A stretch of DNA of 64,000 nt, from NCBI RefSeq assembly GCF_030818695.1, contig NZ_JAUTAR010000001.1, positions 744,001 through 808,000 on the forward strand, in the 5' to 3' direction. Numbering within the stretch: the stretch's first letter is position 1; each line of letters opens with the position of its first letter. Below the pieces are notes generated by a model. That model searched no databases. It saw only the letters and a list, made by a program, of their open reading frames with translations, and was not told the DNA's origin. The DNA comes from Chryseobacterium sp. SORGH_AS_0447. Lineage in GTDB: Bacteria; Bacteroidota; Bacteroidia; Flavobacteriales; Weeksellaceae. Below are positions 25,067 to 32,848 of the stretch, one piece after another. The position numbers were made by a program, and so were the translations under genes.

Positions 25067-26771
25067 GATCGTTACAATTCCCTGCTCATATCCTCAAAAG
25101 TATAAGCTGAATATAATATTTTTTAGCCTCAGCCTTATCCTGAACCTTACTTCCTGCGGCATCCGGAAATCCGTCCATCATATTCCGGACATCAAACAAT
25201 ATTCGGTTGAAATACCCGAGGTAAAGAAGATCAACGATTCGGTCTTCAGCTTTCACGAAAATTATTTAACCAAAAACAGGCAGCAGCTTTGGGAACTGTA
25301 CATCACAGGAAACCCTTTGCAGCTGGGATACAACAATGGCGCGCTGACGCAAGGACTTATGCAGAAGCAGGAAGACGTTTTCTTTTCCAAAGTGGAAGGA
25401 TTTGTTCCGTCAAAGTTCAAGCAGGACCTGTTGAGAGGCTTTTTAAAGTGGTACAACCGGAAAATGTACCTAAATATCCGGGAAGATTACCAGGCAGAAT
25501 TGTACGGACTGTCCCGGTATTCTTCGGACAAATATAATTTTATTACCCCAAAATTTCTGAGAAGCATGTACCTGCACGGTGCCCACGACATCGGCCATGC
25601 TATGCAGGATCTGATGATGGTCGGCTGTACATCGCTTGCCGTCTGGAATGAAAATACGGAAGACGGTGACCTGCTGATCGGGCGGAATTTCGATTTTTAT
25701 GTGGGTGATGATTTTGCTAAAAACAAGCTGATCGAATTTGTAGAGCCTGAAGGCGGGATCCCTTATCTTTCTGTAAGCTGGCCCGGAATGATCGGAGTAG
25801 TGTCCGGAATGAACAGGGAAGGGCTTACCGTAACCATCAACGCGGGAAAGTCTAAGATTCCCTTAACGGCAAAAACACCGATTTCTCTGGTGACAAGGGA
25901 AATTTTACAGTACGCCAAGAATATTGATGAAGCCATTGCCATTGCCAAAAAAAGAAAAGTTTTTGTATCGGAATCCATTCTGGTAGGAAGTGCCAACGAT
26001 AAAAATGCCGTAATTATTGAGGTTTCTCCGGATAATTTCGGAGTATATAGAGTAGAGAATACCAGTAAGGTGTTTTGTACCAATCACTTCCAGTCGGAGG
26101 CTTACAAAAACGATAAAAGAAATCAGAAGCATATTCTCGAAAGCCATTCCGAATACCGTTATGAAAAGCTGCAGGAACTTTTGCAGGAAAATAAAAAGCT
26201 GAACCCCGAAAAGATGGCGGCCATTTTAAGGGATAAATCCGGGCTGAAAGGTGCAAGCATCGGTTATGGCAATGAAAAGGCGATCAATCAGCTGCTGGCC
26301 CATCATGCGGTGATCTTTTCGTCTCAGAAAAGGCTGGCCTGGGTTTCCGCCAATCCATACCAGCTGGGAGAATTTGTCTGCTATGATCTGAATGAAATTT
26401 TTTCCGGTAAAAAACCTATCAACGGAACGCTGGCAAGGTCTGAACTTAATATTCCCAAAGACCCTTTCTTAGATTCCCAGGCGTTTAAGAATTATGAGGA
26501 ATACAAATTTGCCAATGGTGAAATCAGTGATGCAGTAAATGATAAAACGATAGAACTTACCGACGGATTTATCCCGCACTATCAATCGCTGAATCCGGAC
26601 TTCTGGCTTGTTTACTATCAGGCCGGAAGGTATTATTTCAACAGAAAAGAATATTCCAGGGCGAAAACCGAATTCAAAAAAGCCTTGTCAAAGGAAATAA
26701 CGACCGTTCCGGATCGCGAAAATGTTGAAAAATATCTGAAAAAGACGGAGAAGAAGCTGAAGGGTGAATAG
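25056..26771 (+). CDS. C45-family (acyl-CoA:6-APA acyltransferase-like) Ntn-hydrolase lipoprotein
   Basis: 571 residues from a GTG that overlaps the previous stop by 11 bp. A hydrophobic segment ends in the lipobox LTSC (C34), predicting a lipoprotein. The Ntn-hydrolase/choloylglycine-like domain has its expected nucleophile C191 in VGCTSLAVWN, followed by GDLLIGRNFDF. C45-type proteins form or break amide/ester bonds, often after autoprocessing in front of the cysteine. The C-terminal 50 residues look like a single TPR unit (YQAGRYYFNRKEYSRAKTEF). It may act on the exported pigment; specific role unknown. Confidence 0.82.
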   Translation: MKNRIVTIPCSYPQKYKLNIIFFSLSLILNLTSCGIRKSVHHIPDIKQYSVEIPEVKKINDSVFSFHENYLTKNRQQLWELYITGNPLQLGYNNGALTQGLMQKQEDVFFSKVEGFVPSKFKQDLLRGFLKWYNRKMYLNIREDYQAELYGLSRYSSDKYNFITPKFLRSMYLHGAHDIGHAMQDLMMVGCTSLAVWNENTEDGDLLIGRNFDFYVGDDFAKNKLIEFVEPEGGIPYLSVSWPGMIGVVSGMNREGLTVTINAGKSKIPLTAKTPISLVTREILQYAKNIDEAIAIAKKRKVFVSESILVGSANDKNAVIIEVSPDNFGVYRVENTSKVFCTNHFQSEAYKNDKRNQKHILESHSEYRYEKLQELLQENKKLNPEKMAAILRDKSGLKGASIGYGNEKAINQLLAHHAVIFSSQKRLAWVSANPYQLGEFVCYDLNEIFSGKKPINGTLARSELNIPKDPFLDSQAFKNYEEYKFANGEISDAVNDKTIELTDGFIPHYQSLNPDFWLVYYQAGRYYFNRKEYSRAKTEFKKALSKEITTVPDRENVEKYLKKTEKKLKGE

Positions 26772-26778
26772 TTAATGA

Positions 26779-26894
<116 letters not shown>

Positions 26895-26963
26895 CGGCGA
26901 AGCCGAATTCACCATTGACTTAAATTTTCGATGATCCGACTAAAGAAGAAATAAGAGACTGCC

Positions 26964-27055
26964 GCCCTAGCCTCGATAGGAACGGTTACCCCGCAGCAAG
27001 CGCAGGGAATGGTGTTGGCGTGAGGAGTAGAAGTGGATAGCGAGAATAAGCTCCT
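26964..27055. repeat. Flavobacterial-type intergenic repeat (CCTAGCC...AGCTCCT)
   Basis: A non-coding stretch beginning GCCCTAGCCTCGAT (26964-26977) and ending GGATAGCGAGAATAAGCTCCT near 27055. I recall a widespread intergenic repeat in Flavobacteriia with the same ends, usually CTAGCCCCGAT and ATAGCGGG. Here CTCG pairs with CGAG, which would be a compensatory change relative to CCCG/CGGG. Its end overlaps the stop codon of the GT2 gene. Family membership is from memory. Confidence 0.5.
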
Positions 27056-28232
27056 AAAAATCGGTCTTGTCCGGGCTCACTTTTTTCAGAAGAAGAAAGG
27101 TGATGATCCATGCCAGTGCAGACATTGAAACAGCCAGAATCATACTTCCGATCAAGTATTGCAGCAGATTGTTTTTTACCAGGTCAAAATTCAGTTCCTG
27201 GCTCAGGATATTGCTGTTGCCGTCTACAAAAGGAGCGCCGAGAAAGAGAGAAGCCGCAATAATAAACGGAATGAACGGCGGCAAGCTGACGTTGGAGGCA
27301 AAGAAAGCCAATACTTTGTTGAGCTTAAAAAGCACCGCCAGCGAAATAACAATCAGGGTATGGAACCCCCAAAAAGGAGAGAATCCCACAAATACGCCGA
27401 GCGCGATGGAAAAGGCTTTGGTCCGGTTGGTTCCGTCACTTTCCAGCACATCTTCCTTAATGAATCTGCGGATGCTTTTTTTTCGGAAATTATTGATAAA
27501 GTTCCGCGGAATGATGTACAGCAGGGTGATGGTTACCAAGATGGTGTTAAGGATGCTGATCCTTGTAAAATCTTTGAACGGCCTGAAATGCGATACCCTT
27601 TCTGCGGGATCATAGAGCACTTTTACCGGAACGTTTTTTACCGGAACATGCCTCCACGCAGTTCGTACGATGATTTCGATCTCGAATTCAAATTTCGGGG
27701 TAAAATATTTTTTCGGAATTTTATGCAAAGGGTAAAGGCGGTAACCGGATTGGGTATCTTCCAGCTTAATTCCCGTCTCAAACCAAAACCAAAAGTTGGA
27801 AAAGCGGTTTCCGAAACTGCTTTTCTTTGGAATTCCGTCCTGGGCCATATTGCGGTTACCGATCAACAGCACATCTTCCTTTTCGTAAAGCAGTGCTTCT
27901 ACAAAAACAGGGATGTCGTCGGGATAATGCTGGCCGTCGGAATCAATGGTGATGGCATAATGATAACCCAGTTTTTTTGCTTTCCTGAAGCCGGTTTTAA
28001 GGCCGTTGCCTTTTCCTTTGTTTTCCGGTAAATGGATAACCTGAAGCTGAGGATAAAAGGCTAAAATTTCCGCGGTGGAATCGGTAGAACCATCGTTTAC
28101 AACAATAACTTCCTGGGTATATTCGAGAACACCGTCAATGACTCTTTTCAGGGTTTTCTCGTTGTTGTAGGTCGGTATTAAAACACAGATTTTCTTTTCG
28201 GAAATTGCATTTTGTACTTCAGGAAGGGTCAT
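27054..28232 (-). CDS. GT2 glycosyltransferase fused to a DUF2062 membrane domain
   Basis: 392 residues. The N-terminal half is a GT-A family 2 domain (VLIPTYNNEKTLKRVIDG, VVNDGSTDST, then the DSDGQHYPDDI metal-binding DxD-type motif near 97-107). The C-terminal half (about 265-385) is DUF2062: IALGVFVGFSPFWGFHT followed by several membrane helices. Such fusions recur in flexirubin/aryl-polyene clusters and may glycosylate a polyprenyl-type or pigment acceptor. It is the last gene of the leftward polycistron, 4 bp after the preceding gene. Confidence 0.85.
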   Translation of the reverse strand: MTLPEVQNAISEKKICVLIPTYNNEKTLKRVIDGVLEYTQEVIVVNDGSTDSTAEILAFYPQLQVIHLPENKGKGNGLKTGFRKAKKLGYHYAITIDSDGQHYPDDIPVFVEALLYEKEDVLLIGNRNMAQDGIPKKSSFGNRFSNFWFWFETGIKLEDTQSGYRLYPLHKIPKKYFTPKFEFEIEIIVRTAWRHVPVKNVPVKVLYDPAERVSHFRPFKDFTRISILNTILVTITLLYIIPRNFINNFRKKSIRRFIKEDVLESDGTNRTKAFSIALGVFVGFSPFWGFHTLIVISLAVLFKLNKVLAFFASNVSLPPFIPFIIAASLFLGAPFVDGNSNILSQELNFDLVKNNLLQYLIGSMILAVSMSALAWIITFLLLKKVSPDKTDF

Positions 28233-28236
28233 TGTT

Positions 28237-28713
28237 TTATTTTAGGGTTGCTTTTTCAGCCGGGGTCATGGTTTTGGATTGTGCGGCAAACCGTTTGATG
28301 TAATTTTTCAGGGAAGCGCTTTGTTTGCTGTAATTATTTAATAAAAAAGCTTTATCATCTTTAAGGCTTCCTCTGTATCCTACGATTTTCGGAATATTTT
28401 CCTGAACGCTCATTCGGATTACCCTCAGTTCCGCATTGTTGGGATTATTTTTGATCACCCCTTCCAGACTGGTGGCTCCGGACTTTACCAGAGCTTTCCG
28501 GTTCGATTTGGCAATTTTGGCTTCCATAATTTTAGCTGCAGCTTTGTAACCCTGGATCACGGCATCCGAGCCCGAAGTTTTTTCAGCCATTGTGATGAAG
28601 GCTTCGGTGCCTGCATTGGAAGAATTGGCTTTTGAGTAACTTTCTCTCAGCGATTCAATGCCTGACTGGAAGAAAAGGGTAAAAGCCGTTATGAAGGTGA
28701 AAATGAATTTCAT
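28237..28713 (-). CDS. Secreted hypothetical protein in the pigment operon
   Basis: 158 residues with a signal peptide (about 1-18, FIFTFITAFTLFFQSG) and a predicted all-helical mature part rich in Ala, Ser and Lys. The stretch VIKNNPNNAELRVIRMSVQE (near 89-108) resembles a single TPR-like helix pair. Its ATG overlaps the upstream dehydratase stop by 4 bp, showing translational coupling. No family is recognised; similar small periplasmic proteins accompany aryl-polyene genes, so an accessory role is inferred. Confidence 0.75.
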   Translation of the reverse strand: MKFIFTFITAFTLFFQSGIESLRESYSKANSSNAGTEAFITMAEKTSGSDAVIQGYKAAAKIMEAKIAKSNRKALVKSGATSLEGVIKNNPNNAELRVIRMSVQENIPKIVGYRGSLKDDKAFLLNNYSKQSASLKNYIKRFAAQSKTMTPAEKATLK

Positions 28714-29090
28714 GAGGTCAATTTTTGGTAGTTAACTGACATTTTTAATGCAATAGTCTCGCCAAAGGAAGTGGTATTTTTTACTTTCACTTCTCCGTCG
28801 GTCTGCGTAATATCCAGCTGCAGTTTCAGGTCCGGTGTTTCAAACGGGTTGATGATGGCCATGAATTTTATATTGGAAGCGGTTTTTAAAAATAGAGGCA
28901 GACCTGTAAATTCTTCAGCAAGTTCCTTCACAATCTGCATCATGCATACGCCCGGCGTTACCGGATTTCCCGGGAAATGGCCTTTGAAAATCTCATGGTC
29001 TTTGTTCAGGGAAATGTAAGCCGTAAAGCTTCCGTTTTCAGCCTGTTCGTGCGATTGTAACGTATAAAAATCGGTAAGAATGGTCTGCAT
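28710..29090 (-). CDS. 3-hydroxyacyl-ACP dehydratase (FabZ/FabA hot-dog)
   Basis: 126-residue single hot-dog domain. The signature GHFPGNPVTPGVCM (37-50) places the catalytic histidine at H38, with an acidic partner at E56 in MQIVKELAEEF. It should dehydrate the 3-hydroxyacyl-ACP formed by the FabG-like reductase, giving the conjugated polyene. It is coupled to the following secreted-protein gene by a 4-bp overlap and follows the barrel protein by 4 bp. Confidence 0.85.
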   Translation of the reverse strand: MQTILTDFYTLQSHEQAENGSFTAYISLNKDHEIFKGHFPGNPVTPGVCMMQIVKELAEEFTGLPLFLKTASNIKFMAIINPFETPDLKLQLDITQTDGEVKVKNTTSFGETIALKMSVNYQKLTS

Positions 29091-29094
29091 AAAA

Positions 29095-29697
29095 TTATTT
29101 TTTCAAGTTAAAGGTATAGTAAACCCCGGTCTGGAAGGTGATGTTTGAATGGTCGTTGTAGAAAGAATACACCGGGACAAAACCTTTTTTTACCCGTGCT
29201 TCAATCCCGAAATTATTGGTGATATCAAATCCTAAACCTGCTGTAATCCCTAAATCGATCTCATTTGCGGCATCAAAGTTTTTCTGTTCTACCAAAAATT
29301 CAAGCGTCGGTCCGAAATGAACATTGAACTTGTTGAAATAGAATTTGTTAACCAGTTGAAGGCTTACATAAGAAGCGGTGAGCGTCTGCCCGTTCCAGTT
29401 GTTGATATTGGTATCCAGTTTTGCGCCCTGTCTGGAATAATTGATCTCTGGTTGCAGAGCGTAAAATTTAGCAAAGCGGATGTTTCCGAACAGTCCTAGA
29501 TAAAAATCGGTTTTAGTCTTAAATTCCATATTTGGATCAGCATTGTTGTAGTAATCGTAATCCATGTAAGAATACCACTGGGCTTTATTGGTAAAGTGCG
29601 AAAAATTGGCACCTGCCCGGATCCCCGGATTAAAGGTAACCTGAGCCAGGGACATTCCTGAAATTATTAAGATGAGTAAGGAAATGATTTTTTTCAT
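29095..29697 (-). CDS. Outer-membrane beta-barrel protein (PorT-like)
   Basis: 200 residues with a signal peptide (about 1-18, ISLLILIISGMSLAQ) and alternating strands (FYLGLFGNIRFAKFYALQPE, VSLQLVNKFYFNKFNVHFG) ending in the aromatic strand TGVYYTFNLKK, as in the outer-membrane beta-barrel/PorT family. Positioned between the lipoprotein/LolA pair and the dehydratase, it may form the outer-membrane end of the pigment transport route or simply anchor it. Inferred from context. Confidence 0.8.
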   Translation of the reverse strand: MKKIISLLILIISGMSLAQVTFNPGIRAGANFSHFTNKAQWYSYMDYDYYNNADPNMEFKTKTDFYLGLFGNIRFAKFYALQPEINYSRQGAKLDTNINNWNGQTLTASYVSLQLVNKFYFNKFNVHFGPTLEFLVEQKNFDAANEIDLGITAGLGFDITNNFGIEARVKKGFVPVYSFYNDHSNITFQTGVYYTFNLKK

Positions 29698-29702
29698 GTG
29701 AA

Positions 29703-30338
29703 TTATTCGTTTTCGGTTATTTGAAATAGTTTTATGTTTATTTTAAAGTCTTTGTGCCGAAGTTCCAAACTGTCCGCGAAGATATGTTTTTTTGCCTCAA
29801 AAGTAAAATCGATTTTTTCTTTCCTGTTTTGTGTGTAAATGATCTGTTTCAGCAAACCATTGCTTTTATTGTAAAACAGGTAATAGGCTTTTTTATCGAT
29901 TTTTGAGAGGTAAATTTTGGCATTTTCATTTTCAAAACTTTCACTTACAGGGTATTGTTGCCGTAAAAGTTCGCGGAAATCGTTCTTCAGGAAATTGATA
30001 ACAATTTTTTTATCCAGATCCGGAAGTACATAATTGAGTTTAAAATCGTGTTCTGAAATCTCGAAATCGATCAGCTTATTCCCGAAATCTGATGTCAGCA
30101 CCACACGGTGGGCCGAATCATTCATTTTCTTTACGATCAGGATTCCGCTGACGTGATTTTTATAAATGTCCATCTGGCATTTATATACATAATCTTCTTT
30201 GGAAGAAAAGTATAGGTTTTCGACCGTCTTTTCGGTGCCTGGGATAGGCTTTGCATCAGTACGCTTATACGTTCTGCATGAAAACAAAACAATGAAAACC
30301 AGGCTATAAGCTAAATTCCGAAGCAGCAACCGGCGCAT
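29703..30338 (-). CDS. LolB-like outer-membrane lipoprotein
   Basis: 211 residues with a lipoprotein signal: hydrophobic AYSLVFIVLF then S20-C21. The mature part alternates beta strands (SGILIVKKM, HRVVLTSDFGNKLIDFEI, FKLNYVLPDL) in the style of the LolA/LolB half-barrel or DUF3261-type proteins. It overlaps the LolA-like gene by 35 bp, so the two are probably partners: a periplasmic carrier and an outer-membrane acceptor. The LolB assignment is an inference from pattern and position. Confidence 0.65.
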   Translation of the reverse strand: MRRLLLRNLAYSLVFIVLFSCRTYKRTDAKPIPGTEKTVENLYFSSKEDYVYKCQMDIYKNHVSGILIVKKMNDSAHRVVLTSDFGNKLIDFEISEHDFKLNYVLPDLDKKIVINFLKNDFRELLRQQYPVSESFENENAKIYLSKIDKKAYYLFYNKSNGLLKQIIYTQNRKEKIDFTFEAKKHIFADSLELRHKDFKINIKLFQITENE

Positions 30339-30930
30339 TGATTCTTGTATTTTTGAAAACGATATTGGTTGTATCCCCCGAAGCTTCGGTCATGTTCACC
30401 TGTGAGACCGTCGACTGGTTTTTAGGAAAGTACAGTTCAATCTGTTTGATGTATTTCAGCAGCTGGGCAGATTTGGGCGTAAATTTCGCAATATTGAAAC
30501 TGCCGTTTTTCAGGTAAGCCACAGAAAATTCGGGATCGCTGAACATCTGTCCGTTGGAACTTCCGACAATCAGTTTATTGATCTTCTCGAAGGTTTTGCT
30601 TTTCGCATCAACGGCAGACTTTTTTCCCTGATCGTTAATGAAAATTTTATTATCCTTAAAAACAATGCTATACTGGTAAGGCTTGGTGTATTTCCAGCTC
30701 AGCATATTCGGTGTCTTTAAAGACATTTTTCCGTACGTAACGATGTTTTTATCCAGGAAATCCATTTTTTTGGTTTGGGTAAAATCGCTCTGCAGGGTTT
30801 TGATCTCTCTGGTTTCGGAGGAAACTTTTGCTACGAACGCTTTGGCTTCCGTGCCGGACATGGCGGTGTTTTGCGCCAAAAATAAACCCGAAACAGACAG
30901 CAAGGTGATGATGAAAATATTTTTAATCAT
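30304..30930 (-). CDS. LolA-like periplasmic lipid carrier
   Basis: 208 residues with a signal peptide (about 1-19, IFIITLLSVSGLFLAQ) and the LolA pattern: KTLQSDFTQTKKMDFLDKN (45-63), GKMSLKTPNMLSWKYTKPYQ (67-86), then YSIVFKDNKIFIND. LolA-type proteins shield lipid moieties while crossing the periplasm. A dedicated copy inside aryl-polyene clusters is common and probably carries the pigment or its lipid to the outer membrane. The housekeeping lolA is presumably elsewhere. Confidence 0.85.
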   Translation of the reverse strand: MIKNIFIITLLSVSGLFLAQNTAMSGTEAKAFVAKVSSETREIKTLQSDFTQTKKMDFLDKNIVTYGKMSLKTPNMLSWKYTKPYQYSIVFKDNKIFINDQGKKSAVDAKSKTFEKINKLIVGSSNGQMFSDPEFSVAYLKNGSFNIAKFTPKSAQLLKYIKQIELYFPKNQSTVSQVNMTEASGDTTNIVFKNTRINAPVAASEFSL

Positions 30931-31064
30931 TTTTTTATTTAAATTTTAAAAGAAAAGTCTCTGATCTTTCAGATGTTTTTATTAAACTTTATGTAATTGA
31001 ATATCAATAATTTTATCCAAATATTTTGTAACCTTGTGTTTTTAAAACAAGCCCGGCATTAAAA

Positions 31065-31793
31065 TCATTCAATTGTAAAAGTCGAATACTTTTCACGCTC
31101 CAAAAATACTAATAAATTTACCAAAACGTTGTACGTTTTCTCCGAAGTGTCGTGAAGAAGAATGATGCTTCCTTTCTGTAATCCCTTTGCTACTTTCCGA
31201 TAAATCTTGTTTTCGTCTTCGGTGATGGTGTCCAGTGAACGGACATTCCAGCCGACACTTTTCTTCCCGGTTTTGTTTATCGCTTTGGCAATATTCGGAT
31301 TGGTAACTCCGAAAGGCGGCCGGTAAAGATCGGTTTTAAAATTCCCGGTTTTCAGCATTACCCCATCACATTTTTCAATTTCTTCGATCATTTTTGAAGT
31401 GGATAAGAACCCGGTTTGGTTGGAATGGGAGTAGGTATGATTGCCGATGGTATGGCCTTCCGAAATAATCCGTTGAAAAGTTTCGGGGTATTTTTCAATC
31501 TGTTTCCCGATGCAGAAAAAAGTAGCTTTTATATTATTTTCCTGTAAAAGATCTAAAAATTTCGGAGTAAATTCAGTCGGGCCGTCATCGAAAGTCAGTG
31601 CAACCTCTTTTATTTTAGTCTTTTTGTGGGTAATGCTATTAACAAAATATCCCAGGCCGATGTCAAAAGAACCCCAGACAACTATTGCGGAAAACATCAG
31701 AAAACAAAACAGATATACCCAGAACGTACCCTGAAACGCGTAGATAAAAGCGTTGCAGAAGAGGTAAAAAAGAATAAATAAATAGTGTTTCAT
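31065..31793 (-). CDS. Polysaccharide deacetylase (NodB homology)
   Basis: 242 residues with two N-terminal hydrophobic segments (about 4-40) and a carbohydrate esterase family 4 domain. The metal and catalytic motifs are TFDDGP (67-72; D69, D70) and H119-T-Y-S-H123, with RPPFGVTNP later. It would remove N-acetyl groups from a cell-wall or surface glycan. Its ATG overlaps the nuclease stop (TAATG). Polysaccharide deacetylase genes occur in some flexirubin clusters; a link to pigment attachment is not established. Confidence 0.88.
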   Translation of the reverse strand: MKHYLFILFYLFCNAFIYAFQGTFWVYLFCFLMFSAIVVWGSFDIGLGYFVNSITHKKTKIKEVALTFDDGPTEFTPKFLDLLQENNIKATFFCIGKQIEKYPETFQRIISEGHTIGNHTYSHSNQTGFLSTSKMIEEIEKCDGVMLKTGNFKTDLYRPPFGVTNPNIAKAINKTGKKSVGWNVRSLDTITEDENKIYRKVAKGLQKGSIILLHDTSEKTYNVLVNLLVFLEREKYSTFTIE

Positions 31794-32839
31794 TATATTT
31801 CTTCGTTATCAATATTTAGTTTATCAATATTTTCTTTAACCAGTTGCTCTAATTGATATGTTGCAACACCTAGTGGTTTTTCTAAGCCACGCATTGCATA
31901 TTCTACTTTTACATTGCTTTTTGAGGCACAGAGCAACAAACCGATAGTAGGTTCATCAGTCTGTGTTTTCAGCTTATCATCAACAGCACTGATGTAAAAA
32001 TTAAGCTTAGAAATATACTCCGGTAGAAACTCTCCAGCTTTAAGCTCAATGACAACATAAGCATGAAGTACCGTATGATAAAAAAGTAAATCTATTTTGT
32101 AATCTGTATGATCTACTTCAATTGAGTATTGCCGTCCAATAAAGGCGAATCCTTTACCGAGTTCAAGAAGGAAATCAGTGATTTTCTTGGTCAGCAGTTT
32201 TTCTATTTCTATCTCTTTTACCTTTGCAGAAAGCATTAAAAAGTCAAAGTGATAGGGATCTTTGAAAATGCTTTTAGCAAGATCAGACTGATATTCGGGT
32301 AATGTCTGCTCAAAATTATTTAGTGCTTTTCCGCTTCTTGAATAAAGATCAGATTGTATCTGCAAGAGCATTATGTTTCTACTCCATTCGTTTTTAGCGG
32401 TTTCAGAAATGTAAAAGGCTCTTTCCGCAATATCTTTTACTTTGGTTAGCAGGCTGATATGATGATACCATGTAATTTGTGCAAGTGGCACTTGCATAAA
32501 ATGATTTTCTTTTTGTGCAAGCGGCACCTGCACAATTGGAAAATGTGGGTAGGCTTCTGCAAAAGACCGCATATATTTTAAATTACGTACAGAAAAACCT
32601 TTATTGCCGGGAAAGTTTTCAGCGAGATTATCGGCTAAGAGATCAATAATTTTGCTTCCCCATTTTTTTTGTTTTTGCTGTTTAATAATCGAATTCCCTA
32701 TCTCCCAGTATAAGGTTAGCAGTTCTGCATTGATTTTGAATGCTGTTTTTGTTTGGGCTGCTTTTATTTTATTTGAAATGAATTCAGACCAATTTTTAAA
32801 ATCGTTGTTATGGATCACTTTGTCTTTCATAAATTTCAA
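31793..32839 (-). CDS. YhcG-family PDDEXK nuclease (DUF1016)
   Basis: 348 residues. The N-terminal DUF1016-type helical domain has LTLYWEIGNSIIKQQ (41-55) and KWGSKIIDLLADNL; the C-terminal PDDEXK domain has D250 (KIDLLFYH) and E265-L-K267 (VVIELKAGEF). Family members are nucleases found in defence or mobile contexts. It has no obvious link to pigment synthesis, yet lies 9 bp after the CLF gene and overlaps the deacetylase start. Residues 105-121 contain a 12-codon tandem duplication (VQVPLAQ...MQVPLAQ). M1 or M4 could be the start. Confidence 0.88.
   Translation of the reverse strand: MKFMKDKVIHNNDFKNWSEFISNKIKAAQTKTAFKINAELLTLYWEIGNSIIKQQKQKKWGSKIIDLLADNLAENFPGNKGFSVRNLKYMRSFAEAYPHFPIVQVPLAQKENHFMQVPLAQITWYHHISLLTKVKDIAERAFYISETAKNEWSRNIMLLQIQSDLYSRSGKALNNFEQTLPEYQSDLAKSIFKDPYHFDFLMLSAKVKEIEIEKLLTKKITDFLLELGKGFAFIGRQYSIEVDHTDYKIDLLFYHTVLHAYVVIELKAGEFLPEYISKLNFYISAVDDKLKTQTDEPTIGLLLCASKSNVKVEYAMRGLEKPLGVATYQLEQLVKENIDKLNIDNEEI
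32477..32532 (-). repeat. 36-nt direct tandem duplication inside the nuclease gene
   Basis: TTGTGCAAGTGGCACTTGCA at 32477 recurs at 32513 with 18 of 20 bases identical, giving a period of exactly 12 codons and the repeated peptide QVPLAQ. The frame is kept. Confidence 0.8.
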
Positions 32840-32848
32840 TGATAAAAG

